This document shows positions 42,271 through 51,200 of a stretch of 64,000 nucleotides of DNA, piece after piece. Origin of the DNA: JAWXBG01 sp044375415 (lineage in GTDB: Bacteria > Bacteroidota > Bacteroidia > Flavobacteriales_D > Sanyastnellaceae); contig JBILMS010000008.1 of NCBI GenBank assembly GCA_044375415.1, forward strand, positions 1-64,000. Direction: 5' to 3'. Position numbers and translations under genes: made by a program. Numbering within the stretch: the first letter of the stretch is position 1; each line of letters begins with the position of its first letter. The notes under the pieces were generated by a model. That model searched no databases. It saw only the letters and a list, made by a program, of their open reading frames with translations, and was not told where the DNA came from.

Positions 42271-43311
42271 ATGGCAGATGAAGAAGATCTTCCCTTAGAA
42301 GATAATGATGATACTCTTTTTGAACATCATAGAATTGTTGCAGATAAAGGGCAAGGTCTGTTACGAGTAGATAAATTTTTACAGACTCGTTTAGAAAAAA
42401 CATCGCGCAGCCGAATACAAGCGGCATCCGATTCGGGTTTTGTACGTGTAAATGGTGAGCCTGTAAAAAGCAGTTATAAGATCAAACCGGATGATGTTAT
42501 CACGCTGGAGCTGCCATATCCCATCCGAGAAATTGAATTACGTCCGGAGAATATTCCCCTCGACATCGTATATGAAGATGCTGAACTTGTTGTCTTGAAT
42601 AAACCGGCAGGACTTGTTGTGCATCCCGGTCATGGCAACTACACAGGTACTTTAGTGAATGCGCTTATTTACCATTTCGAAAATCTACCGGATAATACCG
42701 GAAATGAACGTCCCGGACTTATACATCGAATCGATAAAAACACGACCGGTCTTATGGTATGTGCAAAAACGGAACACTCGATGACCCATTTGGCGAAACA
42801 ATTTTTCGATCGAACCATTGAGCGTAGATACTGGGCACTTGTTTGGGGTGATGTGAAAGAAGACGGAACGATCGTAGGAAATTTAGGGCGTAGTTTACAC
42901 GATCGTAAACTCATGACGGTATATCCGGAAGGAGAAGGTGGAAAACACGCTGTTACTCATTACAAGCTGATCGAATCTTTTGGATATGTGAGTCTTGTAG
43001 AATGTAAACTCGAAACAGGTCGCACACACCAGATCAGAGCGCACATGAAATACATTGGTCATCCCCTATTTAATGATCCTGAATATGGTGGTGATAGAAT
43101 TCTAAAAGGAACCACATTCAGCAAGTACAAACAGTTTATCGATAACTGTTTTTCCATTGTCAATCGTCAAGCCCTTCACGCAAAATCACTCGGCTTCGAA
43201 CATCCCGCTACCGGCAAATGGCATCAATTTGAAATTGATTTACCGGAGGATATGAAAACGGTTCTTGAAAAGTGGAGGAATTATACCAAGGCGAGTGAGG
43301 GGAAGCAGTAG
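42271..43311 (+). CDS. rluD: RluD-type 23S rRNA pseudouridine synthase
   Basis: RluA-family enzymes isomerise uridine to pseudouridine. An N-terminal S4 RNA-binding domain (about residues 30-85, LRVDKFLQTRLEKTSRSRIQ) precedes the catalytic domain. The catalytic aspartate is D155 in GLIHRIDKNTTGLMV; family members usually have HRLDKDTSGL, so the Asn and Thr are conservative variants. The GRTHQIRAHMKYIGHPL segment is also typical. The S4 domain suggests RluD (sites in helix 69) over RluA or RluC, but the target is inferred. It starts 2 bases after the T9SS cargo gene. Confidence 0.92.
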   Translation: MADEEDLPLEDNDDTLFEHHRIVADKGQGLLRVDKFLQTRLEKTSRSRIQAASDSGFVRVNGEPVKSSYKIKPDDVITLELPYPIREIELRPENIPLDIVYEDAELVVLNKPAGLVVHPGHGNYTGTLVNALIYHFENLPDNTGNERPGLIHRIDKNTTGLMVCAKTEHSMTHLAKQFFDRTIERRYWALVWGDVKEDGTIVGNLGRSLHDRKLMTVYPEGEGGKHAVTHYKLIESFGYVSLVECKLETGRTHQIRAHMKYIGHPLFNDPEYGGDRILKGTTFSKYKQFIDNCFSIVNRQALHAKSLGFEHPATGKWHQFEIDLPEDMKTVLEKWRNYTKASEGKQ

Positions 43312-43695
43312 TAGGCAGTTGGCAGTCGAGTGAACGATTTTTGGAGACGTGCACCCTCTCGAACTGGAACAGTTTCTCGAACAGTTTGCGGGAAGTTCAT
43401 AGATCGCAGACTGGGGGTGTGAACGTTTTCTTGTAGACCTTTCCTAAACCGAGCGGAGCCCAGGTTTTATTACGTTGTTGTATCAACGATCGGTCCCCGA
43501 GCGAAGCCGAGGGGTGGTATGGTTGAACGTTTATCAATACATGGTCATACCTTTACCCATTGTCACCCTTCGTAAAAAATTCGGTAGTTCATTGTGCTAA
43601 AATGAAGCTATTGTTTTTGTGGTTCAGAAAACACCTCAGAAAAACAAAATCTATCTTAATACTTCATACAATCACCAAGACACTATGCGAAATGA
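43310..43695 (+). repeat. Composite dispersed intergenic repeat (locus E)
   Basis: Right after the rluD stop this copy reads TAGGCAGTTGGCAGTCGAG, m1 at 43346-43382 (GACGTGCACCCTCTC then GAACTGGAACAGTTTCTCGA) and AGATCGCAGACTGGGGG. P2 AAACCGAGCGGAGCCCAGGT (43446-43467) follows, and P1 CGGTCCCCGAGCGAAGCCGA (43491-43515) after 23 bases. The rest of the gap to 43695 holds no credible gene. Confidence 0.8.
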
Positions 43696-46101
43696 CTACT
43701 TCACCCTATTCTTCAAATCATCTGCTCCGCCTTTTTTCTCTTTGACTTTCATCTGCTGATTTCCGAAACGAAGAGAAAAGTCTATTCTGAATTGCTGACT
43801 CTCCCAGCCTCCGCGTGTGTCCATATATTGTCCATCAAAATCACTTACTCCGCGCCATTGTGCTGTATGGAAAATATCGGTGTATGCCAATTTTAAGGTA
43901 GCACGACCTTTCATGAATGTCTTTTTGGCACCACAGTCCATGCTTCCCATGCCACTGTTCTTAAAGGTGCCTCCCCATAAACCGGGACCTGCGGCCCATC
44001 CACTTAGTTCAATTCCCCAGTCCTTAGGTAAAATAAAGGCCATTTGAGCATAAAAATTATATGAAATAAAATCGATGTCAATTTTTCTTCCATCATCTAG
44101 ATCCGCTTTGGTGCGCTGATAGTAACCCGTTGCACTTACATATGTACTCAACCACTTCTTTACTTGAACCGGAGCACTGATAGATAAAGCACCATATTGC
44201 TGAAACCCTAGATTTGTTTGACTGATATAAGAAGCGTCTCCATCGGCATAAATATTCATCGTCGAGAAATCCTCCGTGTTTGAAACCGTCAACGAAGTAG
44301 TGTACATATACTTGTAGGTATGGGAAAGCTCTATATTGTTTGTGTATTGCGGACGAAGAAAAGGATTCCCCTTTTGATAGGTCAACTCGTCCATTTTAAA
44401 TTCAAATGGATTTAAATCCTGATAAGATGGTCTATCGATTCTTCGTGAATAAGACAAACTCAAAGCATTCATCGGATTAAGTGCGTAACTCAAAGACACA
44501 TTTGGAAAAATATTAAAATAGGATGTATCATTTACTTCATCTTCCTGAACAAGCGCATTGAGTTCCCCGCGGCTATTGGTCTGCTCTGCACGTGCGCCCA
44601 TTTGTAAACCAATCTTCGACCATTGTCTGCTATAGTTCAAATACAAAGCATTGATATTTTCAGTGTATTGAAAATTATTTGATCGAGCAGAATCCAATTG
44701 ATCCACATTGCCTTCGATATTGTAGAAGTCAAACGTATTGTCCGTAGAAACCTGAGACACTTTTGCTCCTATTCCAATTTTTCCCTTCAATGCATTTCGT
44801 TCATAGTCCGATTTAACACTATAAATGTCGATATCAGTGGGCGAAGAAGTGCGATATATATTCTCATTCAGAATCGTTTCTTGATTGCCGTCGTAATATC
44901 TATTCGGCTGATAACTCTCCGTGCGAATGCGATACATACCCATATCGGCATCCACTTTAAATGTGGTTCCGGATGTATCTGTGAACATGTAATTCAGGTT
45001 AAAAGCACCATTATTCCGAGTACCATCATTTCTCACATCGGCAATGAGGATCTCCTCCTGAAAGTAATCTACTTCGGGACCGATGATCGTTGTGCTCTCA
45101 TTGCTCCACTTTTCGTCTGAAATATTTCCGCTTGCAATAAATCCTATTGTACTTCTTGAATTGATAAAATAATCGGCACCTACTTTAAAGTCATTAGTCA
45201 AATTTTCGCTCTCACTTCTGGTTCGCTGGAAAAATTTCTTCCCATTCTGAATGCGATCGAGGTCCATCCAGTTTCTTCTTGGACCTCCCGACAAAGTGTA
45301 GTTTCCAAAAGCATTCCACTTTTCTACCCGACGATTCAAGTTGATAGAACCGTTGTACTTGGGAACTTCTCCTTGCGCAAAACCCAGGTTTACCGAGCCA
45401 TTGGTGCCGAAATTTTTGTTCTTCTTTAGTCGGATATTTATAATACCCCCTGTGCCGGCAGCATCATATTTGGCAGATGGATTCGAAATAATTTCAATAG
45501 CTTCGATATTCGAACTCTGCATATTCTTAAGCATGGCCGCTAGAGCTGCCGCGTCCAAAGGAGAAGGTTTTCCATCAATGTAAATCTGAACTCCACTTCT
45601 TCCTTTGAGCATTACGTTGTCGTTGTTGTCTAAACTAACACCCGGCGCTTTTCGAAGCAATTCCAGTGCGGTATTGCCTGTGGCGTTCATTGTATTCTCC
45701 ACATTAAAAACTGTCATATCCGGCTTCACCTCAACGAGCGGTTTTACGTAAACATATTCCACCGTTTTCATCTCTACACTTTGTTCAGCAACAGCTATGT
45801 CATTAAACGTTTTTGTAGAACCGGATTCAATTGCGAATGGTTCTGTTTGATAGTTATTGAATCCCATTGCCATTACAGACAAATAGTAATTTCCTCCCGG
45901 AACATTATCTAAGTAAAACGTGCCGTCCAACTCTGTGGCGCTTGCTTTTACTACTGATGAATCGGCTGTTGCAAATAAAACAACATTGGCAAAGGGTAAC
46001 GGCTCCTGCTTATTATCTCGAATAAGTCCCGTGATTGAACTTTGGGCAAAGGAGAAAGAGTAAATAGCTAAAGCTAAAACGAAAGTAAAAAGGCTTTTCA
46101 T
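43696..46101 (-). CDS. Outer-membrane receptor, TonB-dependent-like (OMP_b-brl_3 type)
   Basis: The ATG at 46101 gives a clear signal peptide (MKSLFTFVLALAIYSFSFAQ) and about 801 residues. A carboxypeptidase-regulatory-like domain (about residues 21-100, ITGLIRDNKQEPLPFANVVL) is followed by a plug-like domain with MKTVEYVYVKPLVEVKPDMT and the ALELLRKAPGVSLDNNDNVM segment. A barrel of aromatic-rich strands completes it (SYALNPMNALSLSYSRRIDR). It matches the 'outer membrane beta-barrel family 3' TonB-dependent proteins of Bacteroidota. No SusD or other uptake partner is adjacent, so the ligand is unknown. Confidence 0.88.
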   Translation of the reverse strand: MKSLFTFVLALAIYSFSFAQSSITGLIRDNKQEPLPFANVVLFATADSSVVKASATELDGTFYLDNVPGGNYYLSVMAMGFNNYQTEPFAIESGSTKTFNDIAVAEQSVEMKTVEYVYVKPLVEVKPDMTVFNVENTMNATGNTALELLRKAPGVSLDNNDNVMLKGRSGVQIYIDGKPSPLDAAALAAMLKNMQSSNIEAIEIISNPSAKYDAAGTGGIINIRLKKNKNFGTNGSVNLGFAQGEVPKYNGSINLNRRVEKWNAFGNYTLSGGPRRNWMDLDRIQNGKKFFQRTRSESENLTNDFKVGADYFINSRSTIGFIASGNISDEKWSNESTTIIGPEVDYFQEEILIADVRNDGTRNNGAFNLNYMFTDTSGTTFKVDADMGMYRIRTESYQPNRYYDGNQETILNENIYRTSSPTDIDIYSVKSDYERNALKGKIGIGAKVSQVSTDNTFDFYNIEGNVDQLDSARSNNFQYTENINALYLNYSRQWSKIGLQMGARAEQTNSRGELNALVQEDEVNDTSYFNIFPNVSLSYALNPMNALSLSYSRRIDRPSYQDLNPFEFKMDELTYQKGNPFLRPQYTNNIELSHTYKYMYTTSLTVSNTEDFSTMNIYADGDASYISQTNLGFQQYGALSISAPVQVKKWLSTYVSATGYYQRTKADLDDGRKIDIDFISYNFYAQMAFILPKDWGIELSGWAAGPGLWGGTFKNSGMGSMDCGAKKTFMKGRATLKLAYTDIFHTAQWRGVSDFDGQYMDTRGGWESQQFRIDFSLRFGNQQMKVKEKKGGADDLKNRVK

Positions 46102-46193
46102 GGTTCCGGTTTGGGACGACAAAGGAAATACAATAAGAGACGGAGAATTTTCCGTTCATCCCATTTTGACAGTTTTTTGGAAATAAGAATTAA

Positions 46194-46583
46194 TCAGGCT
46201 TCAGAGATCGCCGCTGCAAGTGCTTCAAATTCCGACGAGCTCATTTGCACTCTCGGCTTCGTAAAGTTCACGTCACCAACGGAATTCATGGGTATTAGGT
46301 GTACGTGTGCATGAGGCACTTCCAGTCCTATAATGGCCACACCGATTCGTTGACAAGGCAATACTTTTTTCATTTTTTTGGCTACCTCGCGAGAAAAAAG
46401 ATTGATCTCCGCTAGATAATCATCCGGTAAATCGTAGAAAAAATCAACTTCAATTTTTGGAATCACGAGTGCATGTCCTTTCGCAACAGGCTGGATATCC
46501 AAAAAGGATAAAAACTTATCGTTTTCTGCAATTTTGTAACAAGGGATTTCTCCGCTAATAATTTTAGAAAAGATAGTGGCCAT
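46194..46583 (-). CDS. HIT family nucleotide-binding hydrolase
   Basis: This is a 129-residue protein of the Hint branch of the HIT superfamily, enzymes that hydrolyse nucleoside phosphoramidates or related compounds. It opens IFSKIISGEIPCYKIAEND, contains KGHALVIPK, and has the histidine triad PHAHVHLIP at residues 90-98 (HAHVH 91-95). It ends 4 bases from the greA stop on the same strand, so the two are co-transcribed (greA first). Confidence 0.95.
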   Translation of the reverse strand: MATIFSKIISGEIPCYKIAENDKFLSFLDIQPVAKGHALVIPKIEVDFFYDLPDDYLAEINLFSREVAKKMKKVLPCQRIGVAIIGLEVPHAHVHLIPMNSVGDVNFTKPRVQMSSSEFEALAAAISEA

Positions 46584-46586
46584 TTT

Positions 46587-47063
46587 CTAGCGTGTAATTT
46601 CCAGTACTTTGAATTGAATTTTACCGGCAGGAACTGTCACCTCGGCAATATCTCCGACCTTCTTGCCTAATAATCCTTTACCAATGGGCGAATCCACGGA
46701 TATTTTTTTGTCGGCAAGATTGGCTTCGTTTTCAGCAACCAGGGTATACTGAACTACTGCCTTGTTGGCCAAATTTTCAATTTTCACTTTCGAAAGGATG
46801 TAAACCTTTGATGTGTCCACTTGGGTCTCATCCACCAATCGTGCATTTGCAATAAGGTCGTCCATTTTTGCGATGCGAGATTCTAGAAGTCCTTGGGCTT
46901 CTTTAGCAGCATCATATTCGGCATTCTCCGACAAATCACCTTTGTCTCTTGCTTCTGCTATTTGCTGTGAAATTTTTGGACGTTCTACCGTCTTTAATTG
47001 ATGTAGTTCGTCTTTGAGTTTTTTCAAACCCTCAACGGTGTAGTATGCAACTTGCGTGGCCAT
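46587..47063 (-). CDS. greA: Transcription elongation factor GreA
   Basis: GreA binds the RNA polymerase secondary channel and stimulates cleavage of backtracked RNA. The N-terminal coiled coil (about residues 1-75) contains LKKLKDELHQL, RPKISQQIAEARDKGDLSEN (acidic tip in GDLSENAEYD) and LLESRIAKMDDLIANA. The C-terminal FKBP-like domain includes ISVDSPIGKGLLGKKVGDI. The length of 158 residues is standard. Its leader appears to begin at a -7 element before an intrinsic terminator. HIT-family gene follows 3 bases later. Confidence 0.97.
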   Translation of the reverse strand: MATQVAYYTVEGLKKLKDELHQLKTVERPKISQQIAEARDKGDLSENAEYDAAKEAQGLLESRIAKMDDLIANARLVDETQVDTSKVYILSKVKIENLANKAVVQYTLVAENEANLADKKISVDSPIGKGLLGKKVGDIAEVTVPAGKIQFKVLEITR

Positions 47064-47091
47064 TTCTAAAAATTCTAATATAATCTTAACG

Positions 47092-47125
47092 TAATAAAAA
47101 AACGAAACCCCGATACTCTCGGGGC
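47092..47125 (-). terminator. Terminator between the PorV-like gene and greA
   Basis: On the minus strand the stem CCCCGA (47119-47124 and 47108-47113) closes a 5-nt loop and is followed by TTTCGTTTTTTTATT. It can end the PorV-like transcript. Because a -7-type element lies upstream of it, it may also act inside the greA leader. Confidence 0.8.
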
Positions 47126-47145
47126 TCGTAGCCTTTTAATGAAGG

Positions 47146-47153
47146 CAAAGGTA
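47146..47153 (-). promoter_or_regulatory. Candidate greA -7 element
   Basis: On the minus strand TACCTTTG fits TAnnTTTG exactly. It lies about 83 bases before the greA ATG and upstream of the terminator hairpin at 47092-47125. No good -33 TTG is seen at the usual spacing. Confidence 0.45.
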
Positions 47154-47165
47154 CAAAATTTTATT

Positions 47166-48197
47166 CTACAGTGTGATATGTACGCCAAGCGCGTGCACAC
47201 CGTCAAAAGGAGTAGTCAGGCGGTAAGAATAGTCAAAGCCAAAACGTGTGGTCTCTCCCGAAGGAATTTCTACGGTTAAACCTGCAGCTGGACCCGTAAA
47301 TACTGTTGTACGGTCTTCTTCTGATGTCAATCCTTCTTCCCACTGATAACCCAGACGGAGGAAAACTCTTTCTTTGAATCCGAACTCACCACCCACAGAG
47401 TATGCATCTTTAGTAAAACTGTTAGATGTGTACTGAAGGTTTGCAGTCAATTTCATGGTTTCACCAAACAAAAAATCGTAAGCAAATCCAACATTAACCA
47501 ATGAAGGCAATTCATATTTCTCAGAACGTTGTTCTACAGTCAATGATGTTCCATTTGTTGGAATTACCGCAGTGATCGTCATACCATCACCTCTATAACG
47601 CATAGGTGGTCCAACGTTTCTCAGGGCGATACCAAAACGAACGTTGTCGTTCTCACCTGTTACGTAGCGAATACCGGCATCGAACGACATACCCTGTGAA
47701 CGCACGTTGTAAATAGATTCGCTAATTACTCTGAAGGTAATACCTCCATAGATGCTATTGGAGAATCCTTTTGCGTAAGACAATCCAATATTTGAGTAGC
47801 TCGGTGAAAACGTACCAATACCTCCTTCCGGAAGATCAGCTTCGGTAATTTGAATGTCTCCAAAACGCATGGTAGTTACAGTCAAACCAAGCACTCCATT
47901 CTCACCTACCTTCTGTCCGAAGCCCAATGAGTTGAGTTTGATCCCTGTTCCAACCAGGTATTGCGTATTTGTAAAAGACAATTCTGTTTTCTTTACGAAG
48001 GCAAGACCTGCAACGTTGAGAAAGGTTCCTTCCAAACCACTGGCCGAAGCCATGTTTGAATTGGCCAATCCGCTGCTGCGTGCCCAAGGGTTGATCAATA
48101 AGTGACCAGCCCCGGCAGAACCGGCTCTATCAGGATTACCGGCAATGGCACTACCGAATGTCAATACAACTGCTATGGCAACTATCAGTTTTTTCAT
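47166..48197 (-). CDS. PorV-like outer-membrane barrel protein
   Basis: This is a 343-residue exported barrel protein with a signal peptide (MKKLIVAIAVVLTFGSAIA). The N-terminal GHLLINPWARSSGLANSNMA and FLNVAGLAFVKKTELSFTNT match the opening of PorV/PorQ-type FadL-like barrels in Bacteroidota. The glycine-rich strand pattern and the final ALGVHITL fit a barrel. True PorV is the shuttle that binds T9SS C-terminal domains; this protein is a family member encoded with a 1411-aa secreted protein and a TonB-dependent receptor. It is better called PorV-like than PorV. A terminator follows. Confidence 0.8.
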   Translation of the reverse strand: MKKLIVAIAVVLTFGSAIAGNPDRAGSAGAGHLLINPWARSSGLANSNMASASGLEGTFLNVAGLAFVKKTELSFTNTQYLVGTGIKLNSLGFGQKVGENGVLGLTVTTMRFGDIQITEADLPEGGIGTFSPSYSNIGLSYAKGFSNSIYGGITFRVISESIYNVRSQGMSFDAGIRYVTGENDNVRFGIALRNVGPPMRYRGDGMTITAVIPTNGTSLTVEQRSEKYELPSLVNVGFAYDFLFGETMKLTANLQYTSNSFTKDAYSVGGEFGFKERVFLRLGYQWEEGLTSEEDRTTVFTGPAAGLTVEIPSGETTRFGFDYSYRLTTPFDGVHALGVHITL

Positions 48198-48241
48198 AAA
48201 CCTGTTTTTTTCGATCTTAACTTAATGTTTTATTAAAGTGC

Positions 48242-51200
48242 TTAGAAATTATCAAGGTCAACCGGACGCATTACTCCGAACCACTTGAGAATTTTCTCTC
48301 CTACACCGGGAACGTCTATGTGGATAATGTAGGTTCCGCTAGCAATAGGGATATTCTTGAAGTTTTTCAAGTCCCAATCAAGCGATGTTATTGGATCCGC
48401 TTTATCATACTGACGAACCAACGTTCCGTTCATATCATAAATTGATACCACACATTGCTCCGGCAAGTTTGTAATCTTCACACGGTTATCCAATTTGTTT
48501 TGCTCGTATGATGAGAAAGCGTAATAGGGATTCGGAACTACGTTAATACAATCCAAAACAGAAGTCAATACACTTGAGTTTCCGGTTGTTGCTTCCAATC
48601 CACGCGTGCTAAATCGGTAAAGCGGCATCCAATTGTTTACCGAGGTTCCCGGTTCTTCCGTATTCTCATCGCTCGGAGAGAAGGTTTTGTACTCTTTCGC
48701 CACACGCAGAGAAATACGAACATCATTTGGAATCAATCCTTCTTGTGGAGAAAGCATTTCAAAGTCTTCATTTACTAATGACGAACCTACCCACGTGCAT
48801 GCACGGAATACTTTCTTCCAATTGGCAGTACTCAAATCGGGATCTGAAAGTTGAGAGAAGATGAATTGTCCCTCATCGTAACGAGACATGTATTCGTCGT
48901 CGTTCACTTCATTTCTAAGATTCTTGAATACATATATCCAATGCTGACCACCGAAAAGAGGCTGTGTTCCTATATCCGAAAATAAACGCGAAGTCGGGTT
49001 GTAGATCATGTCATTACCGTTTTCACCGGCCAACCAGCTATCCTCGGCAAAACCCATGTTCAAGCGTTCTCCCGTTTCAACATCTATAGCGTAACCCGGG
49101 AACCAACCCATACCGAAGGATTGACTGCCATTGAGCGTAGCTTCAGCAGTGTTTACTCCGTTATCACCTACCGACAAACCATTTTTGTCTACCGACGGGT
49201 GAGAGCGCAATTTCATTTTAATACCGTTAATTTCATCATCAAGATCCACTAATTTTTGAGAAAGCAATGGAATACCCTGAGCTTCAAAAACAGGTACTCT
49301 AGACCACTTCGACTTATCAGAAGTAAGCACGATATCTACGTTGTTCAGACCTTTGATGTTGGAGATATTTGCAGGCGCAATAGGCGAAAGGTCGCCGCTT
49401 ACAGAACCTGTTGTTGGGGCTACTCCAACCAATGTCGCTAAGTCGCCACCGCTGGTTGTAATAACATCTGTATATGAAACTAGGCAGAAAGGTGCCCATG
49501 TACCGTTCAAAACGCCTTCATAGACCTCATCCGGATCAGTGAAAGGTGAATCAGAACTACCATCTTGGAAATCGGAGAAGATCGCTTCTTCCGCAGGTGT
49601 ATTATCATCCGGTTCAACACTTCCGGCACGAATCCAGTTCAACTCTGAGAACCCTTCGCTGTCCTGAATACCCAATAACCATGGTTTAGATGCATCTTCA
49701 AATTCAATAGTACCACTTATGAAATCTGTGAAATGCTCCGCCTCAGGTTTCTTAACATAGGTGTACTGTCCCCATGAAATTGACAGACCATAACTTAAAA
49801 TGACATCTTCGCTTTCAACATTAAACGAGTTGTATGGAGTGTAAACGTCATTATTGTCAATGTTTGTCAATTCCCAATGCATGGAGTCGGCTATAAACTC
49901 ACCATCTTCTATCGGACCTGCAAGTCTCAACTCGAAGTCTGCCGCAGGAACACGAAGTGGATCAACTACTTTAACTTCAACAGGACCATTTGCAGGCACG
50001 TAAGTAAGTTCAGCAGCGATGTTATCTTCAAGAATTAGTCTCTCAGATTCTGCAGAAATAATTAATGAGTTTAGGCCATTTCCACGACCTTCAATACGGG
50101 TCAACGGAACTCCATCTCCGTATGAAGATTGGATAGTTGATCCTCCGGCCTCAGGATCTACTTTATGAGGAACAGCAGCATACACTGCGATTTCACCAAC
50201 TGCACCTTTTCTGGAGGCCAAGTATGCTTCATCCTGGCCTTTTTCAAGCGCTACATCATAATCTTGGTAATTGTTGTACCCATAAGCTATTACCATGAAG
50301 TAATAGGTTTTATGATTGATCAATCGGTTGTCGCCTTGTGCAAAAGCATCTGTGGTAATTTGGAATGAACGTTCGATTCCTTCATCGCCACCGGATACCA
50401 TTAATTGGGGCACAATCAAGCCCGTTTCAGCATCACGGTTGTAGTTTACAATATTGGTAATTCCATTTCGCACATCGCGTTGCTCAATCAGACGAGCCTT
50501 TTCTACATCACCTAGGTCATTGGCACTTACTTCACTATTGGCCAATTGGTATACGAGGTATCCTTCAAATTTGTACCTTCTTTGATCATACGTTAAAACA
50601 GTTCCGTCGGCCAATTCTTCAGGAATACCCGGGTCAAAACCCGATGCATCATCACCTTCACCATAACGCTCTTGGAAATTATTAGAAAGAGAATTGTCGT
50701 TGGTAAGCATCAAGATCACTTCTTTGTCAAGTTCCTGAATAGTAACTTCCGGAGCATCCGGACCGGATACAATTTCGAAACAATTGTCGAAAAGAGCTTG
50801 GGCTTTATCATCTGCTTCTTGCATCAGACGCACAGAAGCTAGTTCATTTCCAGAGTTGGCACGCGCCCAAACAACACCAAACGTGATGTTATTGTAGTCG
50901 CCGGGCTCCAATGTAAATGGACCTGCTGCCTGAATGAAACGACGGTCGGCAGGAAGGTTACCTGCAGTTACTTCGTTCCATGGTTCATTGGTAGGAGTAG
51001 CTACTCCACGTGTTCCCCAAAAAAGTGGATCTGTATCGTCGGGGAACATATAATCTGCTTGAATATCCGAAAGAACACCCGCACCGGAAACACCATTACC
51101 ACCAAATGCCATTTTCTGGTTGTTCTTCCAGATACCGTTCATGTAGTTGTAATAATGAAGAGGTGTAGTTGGTTCTCCGAAGATTGGGTTTGAGCTATTG

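Noticed and set aside
43560..43745. 61-aa plus-strand frame after locus E
   Set aside because: Overlaps the end of the receptor gene at 43696 and lacks any recognisable feature.
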